Shown: positions 51,878 through 61,018 of the stretch, piece by piece
Position numbering within the stretch: position 1 is the stretch's first letter
Layout of the letters: each line of letters opens with the position of its first letter
Assembly (NCBI GenBank): GCA_017612555.1
Contig: JAGAFR010000040.1
Coordinates: 42,732 to 106,731 of the forward strand
DNA length: 64,000 nucleotides
Direction: 5' to 3'
From: Lachnospiraceae bacterium
Lineage (GTDB): Bacteria; Bacillota; Clostridia; Lachnospirales; Lachnospiraceae
The notes under the pieces: model-generated
Told to the model about the DNA's origin: nothing
What the model saw: only the letters and a program-made list of their open reading frames with translations
The model's database searches: none
Translations under genes and position numbers: made by a program

Positions 51878-51910
51878 GGAAAAAGGCCTCCGGGGGAGGA
51901 GACCTTTTCC
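51878..51910 (+). terminator. Hairpin after recJ
   Basis: GGAAAAAGGCCTCC pairs with GGAGACCTTTTCC with one bulged A and a wobble. There is no extended U-tract after it. A 7-bp hairpin (51925-51931 with 51944-51950) follows before murE. Confidence 0.45.
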
Positions 51911-52003
51911 ATCTTATGAGGGGGAGATAGTGAGTGTTCATCAACTATCTGACTTAATACTAATGGTTAATTGTGTTTAATCTGTGTACAAACGGTGAAA
52001 AAA

Positions 52004-53488
52004 ATGAAAAGTCTGAAAGAGCTGTGTAAGGATTTCGAATATGAAGTTCTTGCGGGAAATATGGATGGGAGCTACACGGAATTTGTGACCGATAACCGCA
52101 AGCTGTCGGAAGGCTGTGTGTATGTGTGCATAAAGGGAGCGAATTTTGACGGACATACATGCGTATCACAGGCTGTAGCGGCAAAAGCCGCACTTATAGT
52201 GGTTGAGAAGCCGCTTTCCGAACTTGACTGCCCGGATACCGGAGATTCGACGATAATAAAAACGGATTCCACCAGAGCCGCCATGGCGCACATCTCCTGT
52301 GCGCATTACGACTATCCCGCAGATAAGCTGTATACGATAGGTATAACAGGAACAAAGGGTAAGACAACCACGACATATCTGATCAGATCGATCCTGGAAC
52401 AGGCAGGTCGGAAAGTGGCGCTCATAGGGACAATAGAGACTATCATCGGTTCGGAGCATACACCGGCTGCCAACACGACGCCGGATTCTCCGGTGCTGCA
52501 AAAACTCCTCAGAAAAGTGGTCGACAGCGGATGTGATACGGTCGTGATGGAGGTCAGCAGCCAGGGGCTCATGCTCCACAGGACGCTTGGAATAAACTTC
52601 GACATCGGGATTTTTACAAATATCGAACCCGATCATATCGGCCCGAATGAGCACGACAGTTTTGAACAGTATATCGCATGTAAATCGATGCTGTTTCGCC
52701 AGTGCAGGATAGGGATCGTTAATGCGGATGATGAGCATATAGACAAGATCCTTGAAGGCAGTACATGTGATGTTGTTAAGTACGGATTCGGTAAGGGGCT
52801 TGATTATTCGGCAGAGAATGTAAAGTTTGTCGGAAGCGGATCACACCTTGGCATGGAGTTTGACGTAACCGGAAGGGCGAATTATCCGGTAAGGATCAAT
52901 ATGCCCGGAAAGTTTTCGGTATACAACGGATTATGTGCGATAGCCGTGTGCGATCAGCTCGGTATCGATAAAAATACTGTTGAGCAGGCAATACTTAAAG
53001 GCCACGTAAAGGGAAGGATAGAACCTGTTCATGTAAGCGATGATTTTACGCTTCTGATCGATTATGCACACAATGCAATGGCGCTTGAAAGCCTTCTGAC
53101 CACTCTTCGAGAGTATAAACCCGCAAGGCTTGTGTGCCTGTTCGGTTGCGGAGGGAACCGCTCAAGAGACCGAAGGTTCGAGATGGGAGAAGTATCGGGA
53201 AGGCTGGCTGATCTTACGGTCATAACGTCCGATAATCCTCGAAATGAAGAGCCGCTTGATATAATAGCGGATATCAGGACCGGAATCGACAAAACAGACG
53301 GTAAGTACGTGGAGATCCCCGATCGTAAAGAAGCGATAAGATACTGTATCAAAAACGGCAGACCGGGTGATATAATAGTCCTTGCCGGAAAAGGGCATGA
53401 AGACTACCAGGAGATAAAAGGCGTCAAGCATCCTATGGACGAGCGGGTATTGATCTCAGAGATCATGGAAGAAGAGGGTATGCCATAA
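52004..53488 (+). CDS. murE: UDP-MurNAc-tripeptide synthetase MurE
   Basis: A 494-residue Mur ligase. The ATP loop is GTKGKTTTTYL, the central NxxPDH-type block is present (EPDHIG), and the C-terminal domain has the specificity motif DNPR (in SDNPRNEEP), which indicates meso-diaminopimelate addition rather than lysine. It adds the third amino acid to UDP-MurNAc-dipeptide in the cytoplasm. The ATG at 52004 is chosen; upstream in-frame ATG/TTG codons are less plausible. It stands alone, away from a mur cluster. If correct, wall peptides in this organism contain meso-DAP. Confidence 0.93.
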   Translation: MKSLKELCKDFEYEVLAGNMDGSYTEFVTDNRKLSEGCVYVCIKGANFDGHTCVSQAVAAKAALIVVEKPLSELDCPDTGDSTIIKTDSTRAAMAHISCAHYDYPADKLYTIGITGTKGKTTTTYLIRSILEQAGRKVALIGTIETIIGSEHTPAANTTPDSPVLQKLLRKVVDSGCDTVVMEVSSQGLMLHRTLGINFDIGIFTNIEPDHIGPNEHDSFEQYIACKSMLFRQCRIGIVNADDEHIDKILEGSTCDVVKYGFGKGLDYSAENVKFVGSGSHLGMEFDVTGRANYPVRINMPGKFSVYNGLCAIAVCDQLGIDKNTVEQAILKGHVKGRIEPVHVSDDFTLLIDYAHNAMALESLLTTLREYKPARLVCLFGCGGNRSRDRRFEMGEVSGRLADLTVITSDNPRNEEPLDIIADIRTGIDKTDGKYVEIPDRKEAIRYCIKNGRPGDIIVLAGKGHEDYQEIKGVKHPMDERVLISEIMEEEGMP

Positions 53489-53563
53489 TAGTCTTTAAAA
53501 GATAATACCTTTTAAGGAAAAACATAACAATTAAGCTAAATTGATATAATTGTGTTATTACAG

Positions 53564-53601
53564 CAGCACTCTCAGGTTGTCAAAAAGAGGGTGCTGTTTT
53601 T
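53564..53601 (+). terminator. Intrinsic terminator downstream of murE
   Basis: CAGCACTCTC (53564-53573) pairs with GAGGGTGCTG (53587-53596) over 10 bp with one G-T pair, followed by five T. A TATAAT at 53545-53550 lies just before it. Confidence 0.7.
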
Positions 53602-53610
53602 GCTAAAAAG

Positions 53611-53862
53611 TTATCCGAGATTATTCTCGCAAAGTAGAGATTCAATGGAGACATCAAAAATATCAGAAAAGAAGAGTAATTCATAATCAGCCACAACACG
53701 CTCGCCAGTTTCTATACGGCTTATGGCTTTTTGATTGAGATTAAGCCCTTTTAGTTGCAGGCTTGCAGCAAGCTGTTCTTGAGACATTGCCGTCGCTTCG
53801 CGCAGGCGTCGGATGTTCCGGCCGGAAACATTACATTTATCTTTGTATTTGTAGAATTTCAT
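53611..53862 (-). CDS. XRE-family helix-turn-helix regulator
   Basis: An 83-residue protein that is essentially one Cro/C1-type HTH domain: NIRRLREATAMSQEQLAASL as the first helices, then AISRIETGER in the recognition region. It is divergent from the DUF4190-like gene, and the intergenic space holds that gene's strong promoter, so it may regulate it. There is no ribosome-binding site before the ATG. It belongs to an AT-richer accessory patch. Confidence 0.85.
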   Translation of the reverse strand: MKFYKYKDKCNVSGRNIRRLREATAMSQEQLAASLQLKGLNLNQKAISRIETGERVVADYELLFFSDIFDVSIESLLCENNLG

Positions 53863-53901
53863 GTTAAAAACGATAGTTAAAAGATGACTGAAGTAAGCAA
53901 G

Positions 53902-53931
53902 TTGACAATATCATGTGGAGATACATATAAT
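53902..53931 (+). promoter_or_regulatory. Strong promoter for the DUF4190-like gene
   Basis: TTGACA (53902-53907), an 18-base spacer and TATAAT (53926-53931). Both hexamers are consensus. It lies 60 nt before the start codon and 40 nt from the divergent XRE gene. Confidence 0.75.
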
Positions 53932-53990
53932 TATCCCAAAGATGACTAATGCTAAAACTATCTGGAGTTTTGGCGGACAAGGAGAACAAA

Positions 53991-55169
53991 ATGGAAAAAG
54001 ATTATAATGGTAAGTTTTCACCAATGTCGATTGCTGCGTTAGTTCTGTCGATTCTTTTTTGTACATCTATTATTGGAATAATACTTGGGATTATTGATTT
54101 GACAAAAAAGGATGGAAGAAAAAAGGGTTTATCCATTGCTGCAGTTTCTGTGGGAGGATTATTTTTGCTTCTATCGATTGTTGCGGCTGCATCAGGGCCT
54201 TCAGAAAACAAATCAACTGATTCAAAAACAGAAAGTGTAAAGGAGCAAGTGGAAACACCTACCCCTACTCCTGTAGAAGAACACTCAAAGGCAGGAATTG
54301 CGGAAGAGGATAATACAGAGACAAAGGGATTGGATGTAACGATAACGCCTACGGCAAAGTGGGTTGGTAATAGCGTAAAGTTTAGCATTGAAACAAACCT
54401 TCCGGATGATACCGAACTTATATTAAGTTTGAGCACTGGGGATTACAACACAGATGATACCTGGACAGGTGAATCTAAAGTCAGAATCAAAAACGGGAAG
54501 GCAACCAGCAAAGGTTTTTCCGATAAAGGAAAAAAACTAACGGGTGATTATGACCTTTCTGTATCTATGAGTATTCCAAGTACGCAGAAGGAAACAGTCA
54601 GAGCAGTAGTTGGAGAAAAAGGTGAGTATTTGAATGGTCCGCTTGTAGAAAAGGGGATTGATGGCGAAAGTAGTTATGTTTCGGCCTTGTTCTCGGTGTC
54701 ATTAGAGGACGAAATAAAAATTGATTCTGAAGATGATTATACTCATACAGTATTTAGGGAAGAAGATGAAGAAGGCGAAGAAGGCGAAGACGATGATGTA
54801 ACGTCCGAAACATCTGACAAAATTCCAGATGAGGAAATGATAAATAGTCTTATTGCGCTTTCCAAAGTAGTATTAAATGAAAACTTTGGTGACAACTATA
54901 ACATTTCTTATGAAGACAATATGGTCACAATAAACATATGGCAAGAAGGGATTACATTAGGAGCACTGGGGGTACAAGCCGGGACAGTCTCTAAAAGTAC
55001 ATGGAAAAAAATGGTGGATGGAGTACAATCAATGTCAAAATCAGTATATAAGAACTTTGAACCATATGGTGTTCACGTTAATGTAAACGTATTAAATGAT
55101 GTTAATAAGGAGAACACTCTTTTGTCATTTTTAGATGGGGTAAAGTTTTATGATGCGCTAGAAGAATGA
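53991..55169 (+). CDS. DUF4190-like membrane protein with extracellular domains
   Basis: A 392-residue protein. Two adjacent N-terminal membrane helices (about residues 10-35 and 45-65, with IIDLTKKDGRKKG between them) match DUF4190-type anchors. A Thr/Pro spacer (TPTPTP) leads to a beta-rich domain resembling those that bind or sense extracellular stimuli, an acidic stretch (EEDEEGEEGEDDD) and a C-terminal alpha-beta domain. The function is unknown. The ATG at 53991 follows AAGGAG. Codon use is AT-richer than the flanking housekeeping genes, suggesting acquisition together with the XRE gene. Confidence 0.7.
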   Translation: MEKDYNGKFSPMSIAALVLSILFCTSIIGIILGIIDLTKKDGRKKGLSIAAVSVGGLFLLLSIVAAASGPSENKSTDSKTESVKEQVETPTPTPVEEHSKAGIAEEDNTETKGLDVTITPTAKWVGNSVKFSIETNLPDDTELILSLSTGDYNTDDTWTGESKVRIKNGKATSKGFSDKGKKLTGDYDLSVSMSIPSTQKETVRAVVGEKGEYLNGPLVEKGIDGESSYVSALFSVSLEDEIKIDSEDDYTHTVFREEDEEGEEGEDDDVTSETSDKIPDEEMINSLIALSKVVLNENFGDNYNISYEDNMVTINIWQEGITLGALGVQAGTVSKSTWKKMVDGVQSMSKSVYKNFEPYGVHVNVNVLNDVNKENTLLSFLDGVKFYDALEE

Positions 55170-55383
55170 TCGAAGATAATCTTAAGCATAGCATCTTCGG
55201 AATAGCAACTAAATAGAGTAAGAGAAAGGAAATGTCTTAAGAAAATGAAACAACGCCTGACAGCGTTATCTTGAACAAATTAAAACGAAATTACTACAAC
55301 TGCTGCGGGATGACTTTTTGCTTCGAATATGGTACTATAAAAGTGATTTTAGGACTGTCGACGTACGTGGCAGGAGGTGTAAA
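55170..55383 (+). other. Intergenic region with a hairpin and possible promoter
   Basis: CGAAGAT and ATCTTCG (within 55174-55202) form a 7-bp hairpin just after the DUF4190-like gene. An extended -10-like TGGTACTAT lies at 55330-55338, about 45 nt before the next gene. I see no convincing open frame here. Confidence 0.35.
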
Positions 55384-55662
55384 ATGCTCCAGATTCTGGA
55401 TGAAAAGGTAGAGCGGACTGAAGAGAGTATAGAGCAACAGTACAAGGGCTGTATGTTTATAATTATCAATTATACAGACTTACAGAATCCGCGAGGAAAT
55501 CTTTATTGTATAAGCACAAAGCGCGATAGCTATCACGATATTTGCAAAAAGGCGGATGAATTGGAGAGCGAAGGTGTTCCATGTATTCTTGCCGGGAATT
55601 ATGCTGATACTGTTGGCCCCGGACTTGTATATGAGATGGGGGATTCTGATGTACACGCTTAA
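55384..55662 (+). CDS. Small protein of unknown function paired with a retropepsin-like gene
   Basis: A 92-residue protein that I do not recognise. It has an alpha-beta look (FIIINYTD, then LYCISTKRDSYHDICKKADELESEG, then CILAGNYADTVG), no signal peptide and no membrane helix. The ATG at 55384 follows AGGAGGTG; the frame is open further upstream without a site. It overlaps the protease gene by 14 nt, so the two are probably co-translated and may act together. Confidence 0.65.
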   Translation: MLQILDEKVERTEESIEQQYKGCMFIIINYTDLQNPRGNLYCISTKRDSYHDICKKADELESEGVPCILAGNYADTVGPGLVYEMGDSDVHA

Positions 55663-56062
55663 GAATATCGATGATCGTTTTGTCGCAAATTGCATCGTCA
55701 AATACTCTAAACCGCGAGTGAGAAGGTTTGTGATTGATACCGGAGCAAGGTATACCTGTTGTAGTTATGATTACATCAATCCGGCTCTTAAAGAGGAGGA
55801 TTTTTCAAATTGCAGGACCAAGATGCTCGGCGGATTCGTTGCAAATGTGGGTATGAAGTTTTATGAATGCAAACTTGATCAGTTTACGATCGGTACGGTT
55901 GATCTTAAGGATCAGAATATCTGGATCACTTTTGATCCGCGTATAGCAGATAGTCTTCTTGGAATGGATATACTGAAGCAGGTTCTTTTTTTGAACCGTC
56001 CGGACAAAGGAGAGGTGGATATATATACTGATTATGACGAGTTAAAAGAGGATCTGCTGTAG
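55649..56062 (+). CDS. Retropepsin-like single-domain aspartic protease
   Basis: A 137-residue protein with the hallmarks of a retroviral-type aspartic protease: the catalytic triad region FVIDTGARYT (DTG), a flap-like middle segment, and SLLGMDILKQ, the hydrophobic-hydrophobic-Gly block near the end. Such proteins act as dimers of one domain. There is no signal or membrane segment, so it is likely cytoplasmic. The start at 55649 follows a GGGG site. Its substrate is unknown; the overlapping upstream small protein is the first candidate partner. Confidence 0.75.
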   Translation: MYTLKNIDDRFVANCIVKYSKPRVRRFVIDTGARYTCCSYDYINPALKEEDFSNCRTKMLGGFVANVGMKFYECKLDQFTIGTVDLKDQNIWITFDPRIADSLLGMDILKQVLFLNRPDKGEVDIYTDYDELKEDLL

Positions 56063-56112
56063 TCTGCTTAGTTTTACATACAAAAAATGAGATATTGCTT
56101 ATTTTGATAGAT

Positions 56113-56150
56113 AAGGGATAAAATATGCATAGGCGCAGATTTTATCCCTT
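56113..56150 (+). terminator. Hairpin after the retropepsin-like gene
   Basis: AAGGGATAAAAT (56113-56124) and ATTTTATCCCTT (56139-56150) form a perfect 12-bp stem with a 14-base loop. The tail GATTGTTTG is only partly T-rich. Confidence 0.55.
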
Positions 56151-56246
56151 GATTGTTTGAAATGCCCTGCTGAAGCGGGATGAGAGTCCTTATGGATATA
56201 AGATGACGGATGGAAATGTGGGTGTATGACGAAGGAGATGTCTATT

Positions 56247-58316
56247 ATGAATAAAAGACTTATAGCAGTATTGATGGCAGCAACAATGACCATCCTGACC
56301 GGATGCAGGATTTCCTATGCGATACCGGAAGAATCTTCAACTTCCGATACCGATGAGAAGGTCATGACACCGTGGATCAACAGTAACATCATCGGAGCTG
56401 TAAGCTGGGACGTGACCGAAAGCTATAAGGATGATTTTTATTATGCGGTAAATCATGACTGGCTGCGGGATACAAGACCCGGACCGGGAGAAACGAGTAC
56501 AGCCAATATTGTGGGCGGAAAGAAGATCGTTAAGAATAGATGTATGGAACTTCTGAACGATAAGAGCCTTTCGGGGAGCGATGCCGATCTTATTCGGAAT
56601 TTCTATGAGCTTTATCTTGACTGGGATAATCGTAATGAGGCCGGGATCAAACCGGTGGAGCCGTTCCTTAAAGAACTCATGAATATAAACAGTCTTGATG
56701 AGATGACGGAATTCCTGCTGTCTGAGGAAAATCACAGACTCGGCAGTATTATCATCACACCCGGAGTGGGAGTCAGCCCCGTTGATTCATCGAAATATGA
56801 AGTCGCTATACCTACACCGGCCCTGCTTTTGAGCGATTCTGCGGAATATGTGAATATGACGGAAAACGGAGAAAGGGAGAAGGCTTATGCCAACGGGTGT
56901 GCCTCCTATATGATGACACGTCTCGGGATGACGGAGAAGGATCAGGAAAAGATACTGGAGCAGGCATATGATTTTGACGCAAAGATCGCTGCATTTGAAA
57001 AAACAGCTCTTGAAAGGGCTGATAAGTCATATGTCGGTGATTCCATCAATATGGTAACCTTTGAGGAGTTAAGAGAGCTTTCGCCTGACTTTCCGCTTCC
57101 TGCTTATTTGGAAAAATACGGCTGTTCAGAGGCGGAACTGATCGATGTTGCTGAGCCTGATTCCATAAGAGGGTTTAACAGTCTGTATACGGAAGAAAAC
57201 CTTGAGGGTATAAAAGCTAAGTTACTGGTACAGCTCTCCGATTCTTTTATTTCACTGCTTGATGAGGAAGCATACAGAAAATACCAGGAGCTAAATAATA
57301 CAAAGAATGGAATCTCCGAGAGTGCACCCGATGAAGAAGAGGCTTATCTTAAGACGAGAACAACCTTTCCGGACAGTTTCGCACGATTGTATATTGACAG
57401 ATACCTGAATGAGAATATCAGGCAGGAGATAACTAAACTGTGCGAAGACTGTATTGAAACATACGACGAGATGCTTGCTGAAAATGACTGGCTTACGGAC
57501 GAGACAGTGAAGGCGGCAAGACACAAACTCTCAAAAATAAGGATAAATGCGGTATATCCCGATAAATGGGAGGATTATTCCATATACAGCGTAAAACCTG
57601 CAAAAAACGGGGGGAATTATTTTGATGCGGTTATAGATCAGAGGGAGGCGACAGAGAAGAGGACTATCTCAAAGATCAATACCGGTAATGACAAAGATAT
57701 ATGGATCGTGGATGTACTGGATACCAATTGTTATTATGATAAAAATGACAACTCCATTAATATACTGTCGGGATTCTTATGTGATTATACATATTCTGAA
57801 GATATGAAACTGGAGCAGAAATACGGAGCACTTGGGGCGGTTATAGGGCATGAGATCAGTCATGCCTTTGATACGAAAGGTTCACAGTATGATGGAGACG
57901 GAAACTTCAGGGATTGGTGGACCGAGGAGGATAAGAATGCTTTTTATGAACGCGCCGATAAACTCGTAAAATTTTATGACAGGGTCGTACCGCTTGATGA
58001 TGGCAGTGAGTACCACGGGACACTGATACAGACCGAGGCCATAGCCGATATGGCCGGCTTTAAATGCATGCTTAAAATGGCTGAGGAAGTGGAGAACTTT
58101 GATTATGATCTGTTCTTTAAGACTTACGAGCGATTATTTGCGGAAGTCAGCTCCAGGGAGCGAATAGTCAAAATGATACACAAAAAAGGTCACCCCCTGA
58201 CGTATCTCAGGGGTAATGTTACTGTGCAGCAGTTTGATGAATTTTTGGAGACGTACGGCATAGAAGAGGGGGATGGAATGTATCTTGCCCCCGAAGACAG
58301 GATTGCTGTTTGGTAA
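56247..58316 (+). CDS. M13-family (neprilysin-like) metallopeptidase lipoprotein
   Basis: A 689-residue zinc endopeptidase. The N-terminus is a lipoprotein signal with lipobox LTGC, so the enzyme is anchored on the outer face of the membrane. The zinc site is HEISH (H535, E536, H539) with E597 in ETEAIADMAG-type context as third ligand, and the family's N-terminal domain begins with DDFYYAVNHDWL. It likely degrades peptides outside the cell. The ATG at 56247 follows GAAGGAG. The gene stands alone. Confidence 0.93.
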   Translation: MNKRLIAVLMAATMTILTGCRISYAIPEESSTSDTDEKVMTPWINSNIIGAVSWDVTESYKDDFYYAVNHDWLRDTRPGPGETSTANIVGGKKIVKNRCMELLNDKSLSGSDADLIRNFYELYLDWDNRNEAGIKPVEPFLKELMNINSLDEMTEFLLSEENHRLGSIIITPGVGVSPVDSSKYEVAIPTPALLLSDSAEYVNMTENGEREKAYANGCASYMMTRLGMTEKDQEKILEQAYDFDAKIAAFEKTALERADKSYVGDSINMVTFEELRELSPDFPLPAYLEKYGCSEAELIDVAEPDSIRGFNSLYTEENLEGIKAKLLVQLSDSFISLLDEEAYRKYQELNNTKNGISESAPDEEEAYLKTRTTFPDSFARLYIDRYLNENIRQEITKLCEDCIETYDEMLAENDWLTDETVKAARHKLSKIRINAVYPDKWEDYSIYSVKPAKNGGNYFDAVIDQREATEKRTISKINTGNDKDIWIVDVLDTNCYYDKNDNSINILSGFLCDYTYSEDMKLEQKYGALGAVIGHEISHAFDTKGSQYDGDGNFRDWWTEEDKNAFYERADKLVKFYDRVVPLDDGSEYHGTLIQTEAIADMAGFKCMLKMAEEVENFDYDLFFKTYERLFAEVSSRERIVKMIHKKGHPLTYLRGNVTVQQFDEFLETYGIEEGDGMYLAPEDRIAVW

Positions 58317-58374
58317 AGGAAATGCTATAATGAAACGCATTAACCCCGAAAGTTGAGGTGAACTTTTAAGTATC

Positions 58375-59724
58375 ATGGATCCTGACAGTCGATCTTGGAT
58401 CATAGTATTATTGTTATTTATCGCATCAGCATATTTTGCACTTACCGAGACCGCGATAGCTTCCGTTTCGAAGAACAGGATCAAGGTAAGGCTTGAAAAG
58501 GGCGACGTACGGGCCAAAAACGTCATGTATGTGCTTGATAATTTTGAGGATGCGATCACAACTCTTCTTGTATGTACCAACATCGCTCATATTGCGGCAG
58601 CTTCTGTCGTGACTGTGTTTGTCACGAGGAAATGGGGGCTTACCGCAGTTACGGCGTCTACATTTATCGTTACGATCGCCATGTTTTTTGTCGGCGAGAT
58701 GCTTCCCAAGAGTATCGGTAAGAAGACAAGCGAAAAATCGAGTCTTGCGTGCGCAGGACTTCTTGTTGTGCTCATGAAGATACTAAAGCCGTGTACACTT
58801 TTGCTGTCGGGAATAGGAAGACTCGCGCTTAAGCTTGGCGGCGGACAGAACGAGGTGTCCGTTACCGAAGAGGAGATATTCGATATCATCGAGGATATGA
58901 CCGAAGAGGGAACACTTGATGAGGAGCAAAGTGAACTGATATCGTCTGCACTTTCATTCGGCGACCTTACAGTCGGATCCATTATGACGCCGAGAGTTGA
59001 TATCGAAGGTGTTGATATTAACATGGCTCCCGAAGAGATATTAAGCGAACTTCTGGGACAAAATCACAGCCGCCTGATCGTCTATGACGGAACAGTCGAT
59101 AAGGTTGTGGGAGTAATGCGTCTTCGAAGATTCCTCAAATCTTATATTTCACGCAAGACCATCCCTAATATCAAGAGAATGACTGATGATGTGTATTTTG
59201 CTCATCAGAGCATGCCGATAGATGAACTGTTTGATAACATGACTGCGGGCAGGTTCAATGTTGCCGTGGTCCTTGACGGATTTGGCGGTACGGCCGGCAT
59301 GGTCACGATAGAAGATATCCTGGAAGAGATCGTGGGCGAGATATGGGATGAAGATGATGAGATCAAAGAGCCCATAGTCAAACTCTCCGATGATACCGTG
59401 ATCGCCAGCTGTGATGAAACGGTCCTTGATGCGTTTGAGGCAGTCGGTTATGAAGAAGATGACGAATCGATGGAAGACAGGTTCACTAATCTCCTTCTTG
59501 CCGATTTCATATTTGAGAAGATCGGACAGATCCCCAAAAGAGGCGATTCTTTTGAATATAACAACCTTAAGATCAGGGTTGAGGAAGTGTCAAATAACAG
59601 AGTGCTCTCTGCCAAGATAACGGCTATGAAGCCTGAGGAAACAAAGGAGACTAAGGAAGTTAAGGAAGTAAAAGAGGCAAACGAAACTGAGGCAGATGCA
59701 GCCGGACCGGAGGTGAAGTCATGA
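58375..59724 (+). CDS. CNNM/CorC-family membrane protein (first of tandem pair)
   Basis: A 449-residue protein: an N-terminal DUF21 membrane domain (three to four helices, with FALTETAIASVSKNRIKVR), two CBS domains (from IMTPRVDIEGV to TIEDILEEIVGEIWDE) and a C-terminal CorC_HlyC domain. An acidic/Lys-rich tail (ETKETKEVKEVKE) follows. Such proteins export Mg2+ or related cations, or regulate transport. It overlaps the next gene, a paralogue, by 4 nt. A GAGGTG site lies rather far from the ATG. Confidence 0.9.
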   Translation: MDPDSRSWIIVLLLFIASAYFALTETAIASVSKNRIKVRLEKGDVRAKNVMYVLDNFEDAITTLLVCTNIAHIAAASVVTVFVTRKWGLTAVTASTFIVTIAMFFVGEMLPKSIGKKTSEKSSLACAGLLVVLMKILKPCTLLLSGIGRLALKLGGGQNEVSVTEEEIFDIIEDMTEEGTLDEEQSELISSALSFGDLTVGSIMTPRVDIEGVDINMAPEEILSELLGQNHSRLIVYDGTVDKVVGVMRLRRFLKSYISRKTIPNIKRMTDDVYFAHQSMPIDELFDNMTAGRFNVAVVLDGFGGTAGMVTIEDILEEIVGEIWDEDDEIKEPIVKLSDDTVIASCDETVLDAFEAVGYEEDDESMEDRFTNLLLADFIFEKIGQIPKRGDSFEYNNLKIRVEEVSNNRVLSAKITAMKPEETKETKEVKEVKEANETEADAAGPEVKS

Positions 59725-60989
59725 TGGAACTGATCCTTGTCGGTATCGGAATAATACTGTGCATCATCCTGTCGGGTGTATTCTCGGCTGCGGAGATGGC
59801 CATAAGCTCCTGTAATATGGTCAGGATGGAAAACGAGGCCGAAGACGGTGATAAGAGGGCAGCGCGTGCCATATTGCTGAACAGGTCATATGATAACACT
59901 CTCAGCACGATACTGCTTTCAAACAACCTTGTGAACATCGCCGCGTCTTCACTGAGCACGGTTTACATAATATTGCTCACCGGTTCGGATGACCTTAACT
60001 GGCTGATCACGATAATTGTAACGGTTCTGATAATCATATTCGGCGAGACGATACCGAAGATCATCAGCAAGAAGCATTCAAACTCGATAGCCAAAGCATT
60101 GTCGGGAAGTATAGTCTTCCTGTACTACGTATTGTGGTTTGTAAATATCCCCGTAGTCAAGATAACGGAACTGATAACGCTTCCGTTCGGCAAGGGTGAT
60201 GATAAGACCGAGGAAGAGGAGGTCGTGGAAGAGCTCCAGGCGATAATTGAAACTGCAGAGGATGAGGGTGTTATTGATGCAGAGCAGTCCGAGATAGTAT
60301 CCGCAGCCATTGATTTTTCAGATGCGTCTGCATCTGATGTCATGACAGCGAGAGTGGATATTGAGGCGATAGATATCGATGATCCGAAGGAAGAGATCAT
60401 GAAGACGGTGCAACGATCTCATAAGAGCAGAATGCCCGTATATAAAGACAGCATCGACAACGTTATAGGCGTGCTTCATCTTAATCATTATCTGAAAGCG
60501 GTGGCTTCGGGGCAAGATCCTGATATAACGGAGCTTATGAAGGAGCCGTGTTTCGTGTACAAGACTGCAAAACTGCCGCATGTCCTTGATGTGCTAAAAG
60601 ATGCCAGACAGCATCTGGCGATAGTCACCGATGAATACAGCGGAACGTACGGAATCGTTACGATGGAGGATGTGCTTGAGGAGATCGTAGGCGATATATG
60701 GGATGATAACGATGAGATCGAAGAAGAAGTTGTCGAATCCGATAACGGCGAGCTTATCATCGACGGTGATATGCCTATAGGTGATTTTCTGGAGAGACTC
60801 TCCATCGATGAGGATGATTTTGACTATGAGTCCCAGACCGCAGGCGGATGGGTGATCGAATATACCGGTGATTTTCCGAAGGAAGGCGATTGCTTTGATT
60901 ACGGCCCGTACCATATCGTTGTCACAGAGGCGGGGGAACGCAGGGTTTCAAGACTCTCGGTAACAAAAGCTTCATCGGATGCAGAATAG
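59721..60989 (+). CDS. CNNM/CorC-family membrane protein (second of tandem pair)
   Basis: A 422-residue paralogue of the preceding gene with the same domains: DUF21 helices (GVFSAAEMAISSCNMVRM), CBS pair (VMTARVDIEAID to TMEDVLEEIVGDIWDD) and a CorC_HlyC C-terminus. The ATGA overlap with the first gene makes coordinated synthesis, and possibly a heterodimer, likely. It lacks the charged tail of the first copy. Confidence 0.9.
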   Translation: MMELILVGIGIILCIILSGVFSAAEMAISSCNMVRMENEAEDGDKRAARAILLNRSYDNTLSTILLSNNLVNIAASSLSTVYIILLTGSDDLNWLITIIVTVLIIIFGETIPKIISKKHSNSIAKALSGSIVFLYYVLWFVNIPVVKITELITLPFGKGDDKTEEEEVVEELQAIIETAEDEGVIDAEQSEIVSAAIDFSDASASDVMTARVDIEAIDIDDPKEEIMKTVQRSHKSRMPVYKDSIDNVIGVLHLNHYLKAVASGQDPDITELMKEPCFVYKTAKLPHVLDVLKDARQHLAIVTDEYSGTYGIVTMEDVLEEIVGDIWDDNDEIEEEVVESDNGELIIDGDMPIGDFLERLSIDEDDFDYESQTAGGWVIEYTGDFPKEGDCFDYGPYHIVVTEAGERRVSRLSVTKASSDAE

Positions 60990-61018
60990 CCGACGTTCAA
61001 GACCACGGGAGAATATCC

